Assembly (NCBI RefSeq): GCF_000512205.2
Contig: NZ_CP006644.1
Span: 1,364,001 to 1,428,000, forward strand
From: Sphingomonas sanxanigenens DSM 19645 = NX02
GTDB taxonomy: Bacteria > Pseudomonadota > Alphaproteobacteria > Sphingomonadales > Sphingomonadaceae
Reading direction: 5' to 3'
Length of the DNA stretch: 64,000 nucleotides
Made by a program: the position numbers and the translations under genes. Under the pieces are notes generated by a model. It did no database searches. It had not been told where the DNA came from and was given only the letters and a program-made list of their open reading frames with translations. Positions 8,402 to 17,686 of the stretch are shown one piece after another (position 1 is the stretch's first letter; the number at the start of each line of letters is the position of its first letter).

Positions 8402-10804
8402 ATGACCCGCATGGCCCCGCCCCCGTCCGATCCTGCCCGCACTGCGCCGTTCGCCGAACGGCCAGGCGCCGATGGCCTGACGCTCGCGGCGGTCGGGGCA
8501 GGGGCGCTCGGCTCCGCCGCGCTGATCGGCTGGGCGGTGGGCGACTGGCGCCTGGGCGCGGGCATGGCGGCGCTGGTGATCGCCGGCGCCACGCTCGTCT
8601 GGCTGTTCGGGCGGCTTCATCCCAGCATTCCCGAAGAGGTCGTGATCGCCGACTGGGCGCTGGTGCGCGCCGCCGCCGACGCCGCGGGCGCGGCCGTCGC
8701 CATCACCGATCGCGCCGGGCGGCTGGTCTGTGCCAGCGACATGTTCGGCCGCTGGTTCCCCGGGCTGGAAACGCCCCCGGGATTGCCGGTGGACGAGGCG
8801 GTGGTCGAACGGCTCACCGCCGCGGGCCGTTCGGCATGGCGCGACGGCGCCGGTGCCGCCGCACCCTTCCGCCATGACGGCGGCGCGATCGGCGTCGATG
8901 TGCAGCGCGCGGGGGCGGCCGAGGATCATCTCGTCTGGCGCTTCAGCCGCAGCGCCGGCGCCCATGACCTTGCCGGGCAGGCGCGGGTGCTGGTCGGGGG
9001 CGAGGGGGGGCAGCGGCTGGGCGACGCCGGGGTGATGGCGGTGATCGTGGATGGCGAGGGACGCATCCTCGCCGCCAATCCCGCCTTTGCGACCCGCGCG
9101 GAGCGGCGCGCCGACGCGTCTCTGACCGGTGCCGATTTCGTTCCCCTGCTGACCGCCGACCGCGGCGGATCGATCCGTTTCGCGCGGGAGGGCGCGCAGG
9201 GCGTGCCGCTGCGGATGATCCAGGTGCCGCTGGGCGTGGAGGAAGGCGCCACCCTGCTGCTGCTGATCGACGATCCGGCGGGCGGCGGCGCCAATGCAGG
9301 CGCCGCTTCGGGCCACATCCAGACCCTGCTGACGATGCTGCCGATGGGCCTCGCGCTCGCCGACCGCGACGGCCGCTTCCTGTTCTTCAACGAGGCCTTC
9401 GTGCAGGCGGCGGGAATCGATCCGGCCAGCCCGCCGCTCTATCCGGGCGATCTCGTCGTCCGTGAGGACAAGGCGGCGGTCGCCGACGCGGTCCACCGCT
9501 TCGCCAGCGGGCGTGCGCTGTCCGGCGACGTCGCGGTGCGTCTGGCGCATTTGCCCGATGAGCCGGTGGCGCTGACCATCGCCGGCGCGCGGAGCCTCGG
9601 CGATGCCGCGGTGTTGCTCAGCCTGAAGGACAGCAGCGAGGAATCGCGGCTCAAGCGCCAGGTTGCGCAGGCCACCAAGATGCAGGCGGTGGGCCAGCTC
9701 GCCGGCGGCGTCGCGCATGATTTCAACAATGTGCTGACCGCGATCATCGGCCATTGCGATCTGATGCTGATGCGCCACACGCCGGGCGACAGCGATTATG
9801 ACGACATCCAGCAGATCAAGGCCAATTCCAACCGCGCGGCCAGCCTGACACGCCAGCTGCTCGCCTTCTCGCGGCAGCAGACGCTGCGGCCGCAGACCCT
9901 GCAGCTGCCCGATACGATCTCGGAGGTCTCCAACCTCCTCAAGCGGCTGCTGGGCGAAACGGTCACGCTCGTCGTGAAGCATGGCCGCGACCTGGGGCCG
10001 GTGCGCGCCGATCCGGGGCAGCTCGAGCAGGTGATCGTCAACCTAGCGGTCAACGCGCGCGACGCGATGCTGCCGCGGGGCGGCGGCACGCTGACGATCC
10101 AGACCTTCGCGGTCTCCGCCGCCGAGGTGCGCCGCATGGCGACCGACATGCTGCCGGTGGCCGACTACACCGCGTTCAGCGTGGCCGACACCGGCACCGG
10201 CATCCCGCCCGAGATCCTGCCCAAGATCTTCGAGCCCTTCTTCACCACCAAGGAGGTCGGCAAGGGCACGGGGCTGGGGCTCTCCACCGTCTATGGCATC
10301 GTCAAGCAATCGGGCGGTTCGATCTTCGCGGACAGCCGGCCGGGGCAGGGCACCGAATTCGTGATCTACCTGCCCGTCCACAGGGTCGAGGCCGGCGGCG
10401 ACGCACGGCAGGCACCGCGGCAGCGGCTGGGCGAGCTGTGGGGCAGCGGCACCGTGCTGCTGGTGGAGGATGAGGAGATGGTGCGCAGCGTCACCGAACG
10501 GGCGCTCGCCCGGCATGGCTATACGGTGCTGACGGCGGAAAATGGCGAGGAAGCGCTGGAGATCCTCGATCGCGGCGACCCTATCGACCTGCTGATCTCG
10601 GACGTGGTGATGCCGGCGATGGACGGGCCGACGCTGGTCAACCATGCGCGCCGGCGGATGCCCGATCTGCCGATCCTGTTCATGTCGGGCTATGCCGAGG
10701 AACAGCTGCGCCGCTCGATCGACATCGCCAATGTCGGCTTCCTGGCGAAGCCCTTCTCGATGCAGCAGCTTGCCGAGGCGACCCGCGAGCGGCTGGGGGC
10801 TTGA
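8402..10804 (+). CDS. cckA: Hybrid sensor histidine kinase, CckA
   Basis: An 800-residue membrane kinase that in alphaproteobacteria feeds phosphate through ChpT to the cell-cycle regulator CtrA and can act as a phosphatase. Two hydrophobic helices lie at residues 24-65, then PAS-like regions to about 410. The dimerisation box has LAGGVAHDFNNVLTAIIGH with the phospho-accepting His near residue 438. The ATPase domain has NLAVNARDAM, DTGTGIPPEI and GKGTGLGLSTVYGIV. A C-terminal receiver has the Asp in LLISDVVMPAMDG and a KPFS lysine. The H-box wording, PAS region and C-terminal receiver make CckA the best match. Confidence 0.93.
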   Translation: MTRMAPPPSDPARTAPFAERPGADGLTLAAVGAGALGSAALIGWAVGDWRLGAGMAALVIAGATLVWLFGRLHPSIPEEVVIADWALVRAAADAAGAAVAITDRAGRLVCASDMFGRWFPGLETPPGLPVDEAVVERLTAAGRSAWRDGAGAAAPFRHDGGAIGVDVQRAGAAEDHLVWRFSRSAGAHDLAGQARVLVGGEGGQRLGDAGVMAVIVDGEGRILAANPAFATRAERRADASLTGADFVPLLTADRGGSIRFAREGAQGVPLRMIQVPLGVEEGATLLLLIDDPAGGGANAGAASGHIQTLLTMLPMGLALADRDGRFLFFNEAFVQAAGIDPASPPLYPGDLVVREDKAAVADAVHRFASGRALSGDVAVRLAHLPDEPVALTIAGARSLGDAAVLLSLKDSSEESRLKRQVAQATKMQAVGQLAGGVAHDFNNVLTAIIGHCDLMLMRHTPGDSDYDDIQQIKANSNRAASLTRQLLAFSRQQTLRPQTLQLPDTISEVSNLLKRLLGETVTLVVKHGRDLGPVRADPGQLEQVIVNLAVNARDAMLPRGGGTLTIQTFAVSAAEVRRMATDMLPVADYTAFSVADTGTGIPPEILPKIFEPFFTTKEVGKGTGLGLSTVYGIVKQSGGSIFADSRPGQGTEFVIYLPVHRVEAGGDARQAPRQRLGELWGSGTVLLVEDEEMVRSVTERALARHGYTVLTAENGEEALEILDRGDPIDLLISDVVMPAMDGPTLVNHARRRMPDLPILFMSGYAEEQLRRSIDIANVGFLAKPFSMQQLAEATRERLGA

Positions 10805-10913
10805 CGGGGCCGTCGCGCAGCCGGAACGAAATATAATTCAGATTAAGGAAGTCGAAATCGTTCCGATCTATAGTGCGCGGGGCCGTAACGACGGTCGCCA
10901 ACAAAAAAGAGGC

Positions 10914-11288
10914 ATGATGGCCACCTCCCAGACGTTTTTGATCATCGAGGACGAACCGCTGATCGCGATGATGCTCGAAGATTTCCTCGAAGCGCTCGGC
11001 CATCGCGTCGCCGGCACGGCGGATACGGTTTCGGACGCGATGAGCCAGGTCGACGGCGCGACCTTCGACGCCGCGATCCTCGACGTGCACCTGCGCGGCG
11101 AGGCGTGCTGGCCGGTGGCGGATGCGCTCGCCGATGCCGGGCGGCCCTTCCTGCTCGCGACCGGCGGCGTCGTTGGTGAGACGCCGATGGCGCATCGCGC
11201 CGCGCCGGTTCTGGCGAAGCCCTTCACGATCGATTCGGTCGAGCGGGCGCTGAACCAGCTCCGGCAGCATCAGCCCGGGGAGGGCTGA
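10914..11288 (+). CDS. Single-domain response regulator
   Basis: A 124-residue stand-alone receiver. FLIIEDEPLIAMMLEDFLE gives the acidic pocket, AAILDVHLRGE the phospho-accepting Asp, LLATGG the Thr position and VLAKPFT the conserved Lys. There is no output domain, so it acts by protein contact or as a phosphate sink. Two adjacent ATGs (10914, 10917) are possible; AGAGG lies just upstream. It is 109 bases after cckA and just before recA. Its partner kinase is unknown; a link to CckA is conceivable only from position. Confidence 0.86.
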   Translation: MMATSQTFLIIEDEPLIAMMLEDFLEALGHRVAGTADTVSDAMSQVDGATFDAAILDVHLRGEACWPVADALADAGRPFLLATGGVVGETPMAHRAAPVLAKPFTIDSVERALNQLRQHQPGEG

Positions 11289-11317
11289 CCGGCGCGGAGC
11301 CCGCATTTTCCCTGAAA

Positions 11318-11332
11318 GTTCTCCTCTTGTTC
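11318..11332 (+). promoter_or_regulatory. LexA (SOS) box upstream of recA
   Basis: GTTC-N7-GTTC with exact 7-base spacing, 75 bases before the recA start. This is the established LexA operator of alphaproteobacteria, so recA should be SOS-induced. Confidence 0.85.
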
Positions 11333-11407
11333 CGGTAGAACAAATCGGATACTAGGTTGCCACCGCGTTGAACGGTTCGCGCGGAGCGACTACGGGAGGC
11401 TTGGCCC

Positions 11408-12478
11408 ATGGCAGCGCAACTTCGGGTCATCGGCGCGGATTCGGCGGGAAATATGGACAGGCAGAAAGCACTCGAAGCAGCATTGGCGCAGATCGATCGC
11501 GCCTTCGGCAAGGGCTCGGCGATGAAGCTGGGCAGCCGCGAAAAGATCGAGATCGAATCGGTTTCCACCGGATCGCTGGGGCTGGATATCGCGCTCGGCA
11601 TCGGCGGCTTGCCGCGCGGGCGCATCATCGAGATCTTCGGCCCCGAATCGTCGGGCAAGACCACGCTGGCGCTCCACGCGATCGCCGAGGCGCAGAAGAT
11701 CGGCGGCACCGCCGCCTTCATCGATGCCGAACATGCGCTCGATCCGGGCTATGCCAAGAAGCTGGGCGTCGACATCGACGAGCTGATCGTCAGCCAGCCC
11801 GATACCGGGGAGCAGGCGCTGGAGATCACCGACACGCTGGTGCGCTCCAACGCGATCGACGTGCTGGTGATCGACTCGGTGGCGGCGCTGGTGCCGCGCG
11901 CCGAAATCGAGGGCGAGATGGGGGACAGCCATGTCGGCCTGCAGGCCCGCCTGATGAGCCAGGCGCTGCGCAAGATCACCGGTTCGATCAGCCGCTCGCG
12001 CTGCACGGTGATCTTCATCAACCAGATCCGCATGAAGATCGGCGTGATGTATGGCAGCCCCGAGACGACGACGGGCGGCAATGCGCTGAAATTCTACGCG
12101 TCGGTCCGCCTCGACATCCGCCGCACCGGCCAGATCAAGGATCGCGACGAAATCGTCGGCAACACCACCCGCGTGAAGGTGGTGAAGAACAAGGTGGCGC
12201 CGCCGTTCAAGCAGGTCGAATTCGACATCATGTATGGCGAGGGCGTCTCCAAGACCGGCGAAGTGCTCGACATCGGCGTGAAGGCCGGCCTCGTCGAGAA
12301 GTCCGGTTCGTGGTTCTCCTATGATTCGATCCGGATCGGCCAGGGCCGCGAAAATGCGAAGACCTATCTGCGCGACAATCCCGAAGTGATGGCGCGCCTG
12401 GAAAAGGCGATCCGCAGCCGCACCGAGAAGGTGGCGGAAGAGATGATGGTGGGACCCGAGGCGGACGACGATCTCTGA
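11408..12478 (+). CDS. recA: Recombinase RecA
   Basis: A 356-residue RecA, the ATP-dependent strand-exchange protein that also triggers LexA self-cleavage. The Walker A motif GPESSGKT lies near residue 80. It is followed by [20 protein letters not shown], the Walker B region LVIDSVAAL, the L2-side [20 protein letters not shown], and an acidic C-terminus. Length and motif order are normal. It has its own SOS-regulated promoter and ends before a strong hairpin. Confidence 0.98.
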   Translation: MAAQLRVIGADSAGNMDRQKALEAALAQIDRAFGKGSAMKLGSREKIEIESVSTGSLGLDIALGIGGLPRGRIIEIFGPESSGKTTLALHAIAEAQKIGGTAAFIDAEHALDPGYAKKLGVDIDELIVSQPDTGEQALEITDTLVRSNAIDVLVIDSVAALVPRAEIEGEMGDSHVGLQARLMSQALRKITGSISRSRCTVIFINQIRMKIGVMYGSPETTTGGNALKFYASVRLDIRRTGQIKDRDEIVGNTTRVKVVKNKVAPPFKQVEFDIMYGEGVSKTGEVLDIGVKAGLVEKSGSWFSYDSIRIGQGRENAKTYLRDNPEVMARLEKAIRSRTEKVAEEMMVGPEADDDL

Positions 12479-12521
12479 GCCTGACGAGGCCCGGGACACG
12501 AACCCCGTTTCAAGCACCCGA

Positions 12522-12552
12522 GGCCCGTCGCGTCACCGGACGCGGCGGGCCT
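12522..12552. terminator. Terminator hairpin after recA
   Basis: A 13-bp stem with one mismatch (GGCCCGTCGCGTC / GACGCGGCGGGCC) and a 4-5 base loop, followed by CTTGTC. It lies between convergent recA and trmFO and may serve both. Confidence 0.65.
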
Positions 12553-12579
12553 TGTCGTATACCGGGCGGGGCGCGAGCG

Positions 12580-13893
12580 TCAGGCCGCCAGCCAGCTTTC
12601 GAGGTCGGCGCGGGCGCGTGCAGTATATTGCATCTTGCGATCGACCTTGCGCTTCTTGCCCTCGACCGGTGGGAACAGCCCGAAATTGACGTTCATCGGC
12701 TGGAAGGTCTCCGCCGCCGCGCCGCCGGTGATGTGCCCCAGCAGCGCGCCCAGCGCGGTCGTGGCCGGCGGCGTGCTGAGCGTGGTGCCTGCCAGTTCGG
12801 CGGCCAGGAAACGCCCCGCGAGCATCCCCACCGCGGCGGATTCGACATAGCCCTCGCAGCCGGTGATCTGGCCCGCGAAGCGGATGTTGGGGCGCGAGCG
12901 CAGCCGCAACTCGCCGTCGAGCAGCCTGGGGCTCTGGATGAAGGTGTTGCGGTGCAGCCCGCCCAGCCGCGCGAACTGGGCGTTCTCGAGACCGGGGATG
13001 GTACGGAACAGCCGCACCTGCTCGGCATGCTTCAGCTTGGTCTGGAAGCCGACGATGTTCCACAACGTGCCCAGCGCATTGTCCTGCCGAAGCTGGACGA
13101 CCGCGTGCGGCCAGCGCCCGGTGCGCGGATCGTCGAGCCCCACCGGCTTCATGGGACCGTGGCGCAGCGTCTCGGGGCCGCGCTCCGCCATCACCTCGAT
13201 CGGCATGCAGCCGTCGAAATAGGGCGTGTCCTTCTCCCATTCCTTGAACGCGCTCTTCTCGCCTTCCAGCAGACCGGCGATGAACGCGTCATACTGTTCC
13301 CGGTCGAGCGGGCAGTTGATGTAATCCTTGCCGTCGCCCTTGTTCCAGCGCGACTGGAACCAGGCGATGTCGAAATCGATGCTGTCGCGATGGACGATCG
13401 GCGCCAGCGCGTCGAAGAAGGCCAGCGCCTCGGTGCCGGTCTCGCCGGCGATCGCGGCGGCGAGGGGGGCGGCGGTGAGCGGCCCGGTGGCGATGATCGC
13501 GGGGCCCTCGGGCAAGATGTCGACGCGCTCGCGGACCAGTTCGATCAGCGGGTGCGCCTCCACCGCCTGCGTCACCGCATCGCAAAAGCCGTTGCGATCG
13601 ACCGCCAGCGCCGAGCCGGCGGGCACGCGATGCGCATCGGCGCGGCTCAGGATCAGCGATCCCATCGTCCGCATCTCGGCGTGAAGCAGGCCCACCGCGT
13701 TGCTGTCGGCATCGTCGGAGCGGAAGCTGTTCGAACAGACCAGTTCGGCGAGCCGGTCGGTCTGGTGCGCGGGCGTGCCTTCCACCCCGCGCATCTCGGA
13801 CAGCCGCACGGAGAAGCCGGCCTGGGCGAGCTGCCACGCGGCCTCCGACCCTGCCAGACCGCCGCCGATGATATGGACCTGATGCGCCGTCAC
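12580..13893 (-). CDS. trmFO: Methylenetetrahydrofolate-tRNA-(uracil-5-)-methyltransferase
   Basis: A 437-residue flavoprotein that makes m5U54 in the T-loop of tRNA using methylenetetrahydrofolate. The FAD-binding Rossmann motif is [15 protein letters not shown] at residues 6-20, followed by SEMRG and the [14 protein letters not shown] segment typical of the GidA/TrmFO group. Near the end, [15 protein letters not shown] and [10 protein letters not shown] are TrmFO hallmarks. Its length, shorter than MnmG, supports TrmFO. It is convergent to recA. Confidence 0.95.
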   Translation of the reverse strand: MTAHQVHIIGGGLAGSEAAWQLAQAGFSVRLSEMRGVEGTPAHQTDRLAELVCSNSFRSDDADSNAVGLLHAEMRTMGSLILSRADAHRVPAGSALAVDRNGFCDAVTQAVEAHPLIELVRERVDILPEGPAIIATGPLTAAPLAAAIAGETGTEALAFFDALAPIVHRDSIDFDIAWFQSRWNKGDGKDYINCPLDREQYDAFIAGLLEGEKSAFKEWEKDTPYFDGCMPIEVMAERGPETLRHGPMKPVGLDDPRTGRWPHAVVQLRQDNALGTLWNIVGFQTKLKHAEQVRLFRTIPGLENAQFARLGGLHRNTFIQSPRLLDGELRLRSRPNIRFAGQITGCEGYVESAAVGMLAGRFLAAELAGTTLSTPPATTALGALLGHITGGAAAETFQPMNVNFGLFPPVEGKKRKVDRKMQYTARARADLESWLAA

Positions 13894-13988
13894 GCCGTAA
13901 CCTTACCTGTCTAGAATTCGGAATCCACCGGCCGCCCGTCCGGCGACCAGGCGGTGGGCCATAGGCCAATGCGGCGGAGGAGGCGAGA

Positions 13989-14375
13989 ATGATCGATCAT
14001 GTCGGGTTCGCGGTCAGCGATCTGGAAAGGTCGCGCGCCTTCTATCTGGCCGCGCTCGCGCCGCTCGGCATCGCGCTGCTGATGGAGGTCGGCCCCGAGC
14101 GCACCCAGGCCAGCGGCACCGCGCTGGGCTTCGGCAAGGATGATCACCCCTTCTTCTGGATCGGCGACAACGAACGGGTGGGGGAGGGCACCCACATCGC
14201 CTTCACCGTCGACGACCGCGCCACCGTCGACACCTTCCACGCCGCCGCGCTCGCCGCCGGCGGCACCGACAATGGCGCCCCCGGCATCCGCGCCCATTAT
14301 CATCCGAACTATTATGCGGCGTTCGTGCTGGATCCGGACGGGATCAATGTCGAGGCGGTGTGCCATCGGGACTGA
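13989..14375 (+). CDS. VOC-family (glyoxalase/dioxygenase fold) protein
   Basis: A 128-residue single-module vicinal-oxygen-chelate protein. MIDHVGFAVSDLERSRAFY supplies the first metal-ligand His, HIAFTVDD the second half-module strand, and VLDPDGINVEAV the final Glu-containing strand. The family includes glyoxalases, fosfomycin-resistance proteins and ring-cleavage enzymes, and the substrate cannot be told. AGGAGG lies upstream. It lies just before tRNA-Gly. Confidence 0.85.
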   Translation: MIDHVGFAVSDLERSRAFYLAALAPLGIALLMEVGPERTQASGTALGFGKDDHPFFWIGDNERVGEGTHIAFTVDDRATVDTFHAAALAAGGTDNGAPGIRAHYHPNYYAAFVLDPDGINVEAVCHRD

Positions 14376-14500
14376 GGCCGGTTGACAGCGTCTCCGCCGC
14401 CCGCCAATGAGAGCCCCGCCGGAAAAGTTGGAATTCCGACTCCGCGAGAGTTGGAATGAAATTTGACCGGCACGAAAAACCCTAGATTTTCTGCGGGTTT

Positions 14501-14571
14501 GCGGGTGTAGCTCAATGGTAGAGCAGAAGCTTCCCAAGCTTACGACGAGGGTTCGATTCCCTTCACCCGCT
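14501..14571 (+). tRNA. tRNA-Gly (anticodon CCC)
   Basis: A 71-base cloverleaf: acceptor GCGGGTG pairs with CACCCGC, the D arm is GCTC-AATGGTA-GAGC, the anticodon loop is TTCCCAA with CCC at its centre, and the T arm is GAGGG-TTCGATT-CCCTT. The discriminator is T and the 3' CCA is not fully encoded (TCCG). The outermost anticodon-stem pair is a mismatch. A recombinase-like remnant abuts its 3' end on the other strand. Confidence 0.95.
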
Positions 14572-14731
14572 CCGCCCGTGTCGAAATCTCCGCCGGCTCC
14601 CGCTTCCCCGTCGCCAGTGCAAGGATTGCGTGCAGGCGGTCGGTGATGATCACGTCGACGCCGCGGCCCTGATTGGCCGGCACCAAGTCCACCGAATCGA
14701 TGAGGCTGCGCAGGATCGGGTGGGCTTCCAT
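14540..14731 (-). pseudogene. Remnant of a large serine recombinase C-terminus
   Basis: A short open stretch translates to ILRSLIDSVDLVP, then GVDVIITDRLHAILALATGK. This resembles the C-terminal part of large serine recombinases (typically ILRSLIxxIxLxP ... GxLAxILAL). No catalytic N-terminal domain is present upstream. The frame runs into the reverse complement of the tRNA 3' end. I infer a decayed integrase left by an element that inserted at this tRNA gene. The match is short and remembered rather than searched, so other origins remain possible. Confidence 0.42.
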
Positions 14732-14804
14732 GCGCGCTTTGTTGGTAGGCCGACGTCACGATCCAGTTTCGGAGGCATTGATGCGGCAGATGCGAATTCT
14801 GACT

Positions 14805-15449
14805 CTATCGGAGGCGGTGTACGTATTCGCGAAGCCGATCAGCGATGGACTCAAGTTCGTCGAGGGGTGTCCTCGCCGCCTCAGCCGCGGCAACATACTC
14901 GATTGCATTTTGAGCGCCAGCAAGTTTCTTGAGTATGCGGCCGCACGATCCGTCTTTAGAAAGCATTTCTTGAATTTCGTTTAGTTCGTCGATTACAAAA
15001 AGATTGTCTATAACTCGATCGAGTTCGTGTTTTTCTATTATGGCTGGCAAGCGCAGTGCGCGCCCGATGTCCTCGGCGAAGAATTCGTGACGCATGGCGT
15101 TAAAGCTGAGTTCTCCGTCTTTCGTTTCAACGGATTTGCGGTCGGTTCGACATATCGACAGAATTGTTGCCAGCGCATCTCGAAGCATCCGGATTTCGCG
15201 CTTACGCTGCCGTCGATAATTGAGATTGGCGATAAAAAGAGCGCCGCTAACGCTAATTGATGCTCCGATGAAGGAGCCATATATTGTGATCAATCTCCAG
15301 TCTGCGAGGGCGGGGGCCTTTGCGAGTATGAATTCGCCGCCCTTGTAGACCATGAAAATGGCGGCGCAGATGGAGGCAAAAAGCATGCTGTAATACGCAA
15401 CGCCGAGAAAGATCATGATGATCGGATCAAGCCACTTCGGCATCTGCAT
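14805..15449 (-). CDS. Hypothetical two-helix membrane protein, lower GC
   Basis: A 214-residue protein I do not recognise. Two hydrophobic helices lie at about residues 9-38 and 52-75 (IIMIFLGVAYYSMLFASICA; LITIYGSFIGASISVSGALF). A basic NYRRQRKREIR stretch follows, then a long cytosolic helical region rich in charged residues. The layout (two membrane helices then a coiled-coil-like tail) occurs in many small accessory proteins of islands and phages. Base composition is clearly more AT-rich than the flanking genes, suggesting transfer. No partner gene is evident. Confidence 0.62.
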   Translation of the reverse strand: MQMPKWLDPIIMIFLGVAYYSMLFASICAAIFMVYKGGEFILAKAPALADWRLITIYGSFIGASISVSGALFIANLNYRRQRKREIRMLRDALATILSICRTDRKSVETKDGELSFNAMRHEFFAEDIGRALRLPAIIEKHELDRVIDNLFVIDELNEIQEMLSKDGSCGRILKKLAGAQNAIEYVAAAEAARTPLDELESIADRLREYVHRLR

Positions 15450-15641
15450 AGGTCGAACCTCACCTGTCAGTCTCTAACTCTTCCGATAGTCGTAGAAAGG
15501 TTCCGCCAGCAATGGCGCGAATCGAATGCCGACGATCAGAGGATAGTTCAGTGACTCGCGATGAACGCGACTTCCACGATCGCAACAGTTCGCTTTGGAG
15601 CGCGAAGGCGGCAGCCCTGCGCCACCGCCGCATTCGTATAA

Positions 15642-15887
15642 TCGCGCGCTCGAGTTGCATATGATCGTCGATGGTGGGTTGAGCGGTACGCCGAACTCGG
15701 TCGAGCAGAAGGATATACCGGCGAAACCTTGCTTCCCGAATGGACCGATTTTTATGTAGAGGACCATTGTATAGCCTTTGCGGTGAAGGCGGAGTCGCCA
15801 GAGGGGCAGGTGAACGTCGACGAAATTTTGTGGAGTCTTGATATTCGCCTTTCTCAACCGATCAAAATTCCCGAGTGCTTGAACTAG
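15642..15887 (+). pseudogene. Possible degraded gene fragment in a gene-poor gap
   Basis: Between the unknown membrane protein and the EVE gene (about 15450-15940) there is no complete gene. One frame here has no in-frame ATG near its beginning yet reads like real protein, with segments RRWWVERYAELGRAEGY, LLPEWTDFYVEDHCIAFAV and VNVDEILWSLDIRL. A neighbouring frame upstream (NRALELHMIVDGG) could be its continuation after a frameshift. I cannot name a family. Composition is again AT-richer than the core genes. Confidence 0.3.
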
Positions 15888-15940
15888 CCGCGGCGTCGCC
15901 TCCCATTCTGCTGGCCTGTTGGCACCCCGGCCGCGCCGCG

Positions 15941-16342
15941 CTAACCCTTCGCCAGCCCCGTCAGCACCGCCCACTCCGCATCGGTCACCGGCGACACCGA
16001 CAGCCGCGACTGGCGGATCATCTGCATCTCGGCCAGCCGGGGCTCGGCCTTCATTTCCTTGAGCGTCACCGGCTTCGCCAGCGGCGCGACCGGCTTGACC
16101 TGCACCGACACCCACTGGCCGTCCGCGCCATCGGCCTGCGGGCCGCGGCTGATTTCCATGATGCCGACCACGGCCCTGGCGTCGCCGCTGTGGTAGAACA
16201 GCGCCTGGTCGCCGGGGACCATCGCCTTCAGGTGCAGCCGCGCGGCGTTGTTGCGGACGCCGTCCCACTCGGTGCTGCCATCCTTTACGAGCTGTTCCCA
16301 GCTATAGGCCTCGGGTTCGGACTTCATCAGCCAATAGGCCAT
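15941..16342 (-). CDS. EVE domain-containing protein
   Basis: A 133-residue protein that is essentially one EVE domain (PUA/YTH-like fold), a reader of modified bases in nucleic acids. AYWLMKSEPEAYSWEQL opens the domain; WDGVRNNAARLHLKAM and GDQALFYHSG follow, all highly characteristic. The ATG at 16342 places the first strand at the N-terminus; an upstream ATG at 16381 adds unconserved residues. Stand-alone EVE proteins are widespread in proteobacteria; their target is mostly unknown. Confidence 0.92.
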   Translation of the reverse strand: MAYWLMKSEPEAYSWEQLVKDGSTEWDGVRNNAARLHLKAMVPGDQALFYHSGDARAVVGIMEISRGPQADGADGQWVSVQVKPVAPLAKPVTLKEMKAEPRLAEMQMIRQSRLSVSPVTDAEWAVLTGLAKG

Positions 16343-16442
16343 CGCAGTTCCCCTGTCGGTCGGTTCGCACAGGCTTGCCATGCCGCGCGCCGTGACTCAA
16401 CGACCGCTGGTCGCGGCCGCCCCCGATCGCTAGGGGGCGTGG

Positions 16443-17573
16443 ATGACCGCGCAAATCGACCCGTTTCACGCCATCGCGATCAGCCGGATCGCCCATCGCA
16501 TGGGCGTGGAAGGCCATCCGGTGATCCATATGGAGTTCGGCCAGCCCTCCACCGGCGCGCCGCGGCAGGCGATCGAACGGGCGCATCATGTGCTCGACAC
16601 CGACGGCATGGGCTATTGGGAAAGCCCGCTGCTCAAGGAGCGGATCGCGGCGCATTATGCCGAGCGACATGGCGTGGCGGTCGATCCCGAGCAGGTGATC
16701 CTCACCTGCGGCGCGTCGCCCGCCTTCGTGCTCGCGCTGACCAGCGCCTTCGCGCCGGGCGCCCGCGTCGCGCTCGCGCGGCCCGGCTATGTCGCCTATC
16801 GCAACACGCTCAAGGCGCTCTCGATGGAACCGGTCGAGATCCCGTGCGGCCCCGCCGAACGCTTCCAGATCAGCGCCGCGGCCATCGCAGCGCTCGACCC
16901 CGCGCCCGATGGCGTGATCGTCGCGAGCCCCGCCAATCCCACCGGCACGATCATCGATGCCGGCGAATTGCGCGCGATCGCCGGGGTCTGCGCGCAGCGC
17001 GGCATCCGCATCCTTTCCGACGAGATCTATCACGGGCTTTCCTATGTGGAGCCGGCGCGGTCGCTGCTGGAATTCGCCCCCGACGCGTTCATCATCAACA
17101 GCTTCTCCAAATATTTCAGCATGGCGGCCTGGCGCCTCGGCTGGCTGGTGGTGCCGCCCGACACGATCGCCGCGGCGCGCGCGCGGATGGGCAATCTGTT
17201 CCTCACGCCACCTTCGCTCAGCCAGCATGCCGGCCTCGTCGCCTTCGATTGTCGCGACGAACTCGAGGGGCATGTCGACACCTATCGCCGCAACCGCGCG
17301 CTGCTGCTGGAGGCGCTGCCCGCGCTCGGCCTGCGCCGCATCGCGCCGCCGGATGGCGCCTTCTACATCTATGCCGATATCGGCCACCTGACCGACGACA
17401 GCCTGGCGTTCTGCGCGCGCCTGCTGCGCGACACCGCGGTCGCCACCGCGCCCGGCATCGATTTCGATCCGGTCGACGGCAACCGCTTCATCCGCTTCAG
17501 CTTCGCGGTCTCCACCGGCCGCGTCGAGCAGGCGCTGGACCGGCTGCGGCCGTGGTTCGCCGCGGCGGGCTAA
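16443..17573 (+). CDS. PLP-dependent aminotransferase, class I/II
   Basis: A 376-residue fold-type I aminotransferase. The substrate loop MEFGQPSTGAP, the cofactor-binding ASPANPTGT, SDEIYHGLSY, the Schiff-base lysine in NSFSKYFSMAAWRLGW and the final RFSFA arginine are all visible. The family moves amino groups between amino and keto acids; substrate is not defined. Its TAA stop overlaps the TAG stop of a convergent broken toxin fragment. Confidence 0.9.
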   Translation: MTAQIDPFHAIAISRIAHRMGVEGHPVIHMEFGQPSTGAPRQAIERAHHVLDTDGMGYWESPLLKERIAAHYAERHGVAVDPEQVILTCGASPAFVLALTSAFAPGARVALARPGYVAYRNTLKALSMEPVEIPCGPAERFQISAAAIAALDPAPDGVIVASPANPTGTIIDAGELRAIAGVCAQRGIRILSDEIYHGLSYVEPARSLLEFAPDAFIINSFSKYFSMAAWRLGWLVVPPDTIAAARARMGNLFLTPPSLSQHAGLVAFDCRDELEGHVDTYRRNRALLLEALPALGLRRIAPPDGAFYIYADIGHLTDDSLAFCARLLRDTAVATAPGIDFDPVDGNRFIRFSFAVSTGRVEQALDRLRPWFAAAG

Positions 17574-17665
17574 GCTTGGGCTTCAGGCCCGGCGCTGCGA
17601 TTCTCTCGCGCATGCCAGAGGCGGAGAACGATGATCGTGTCAGTCACGATCTCATATCGTAGTTC
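17570..17665 (-). pseudogene. C-terminal fragment of ParE-family toxin (TA module 3)
   Basis: Thirty-one codons reading ELRYEIVTDTIIVLRLWHAR and onward to a TAG stop. This is the missing final part of the ParE toxin whose first 68 residues lie at 19190-19393. Joining the two across the insertion element, and counting the duplicated 4 bases once, gives one open frame of 99 residues with the family's normal length and its closing LRLWHAREN strand. The fragment has no start of its own. Confidence 0.88.
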
Positions 17666-17686
17666 GTAGCCCTACTGCGTCATAAA
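17666..17686. repeat. Left end of IS: target duplication plus inverted repeat
   Basis: GTAG (17666-17669) is one copy of the 4-base target duplication. The inverted repeat begins CCCTACTGCGTCATAAA and matches the right end at 14 of 17 positions. Confidence 0.85.

Noticed and set aside
15888-16268. Long minus-strand frame across the EVE gene and the gap beside it
   Set aside because: Its upstream half is an out-of-frame reading of the EVE domain gene; only the low-GC part looks protein-like and it lacks a start.
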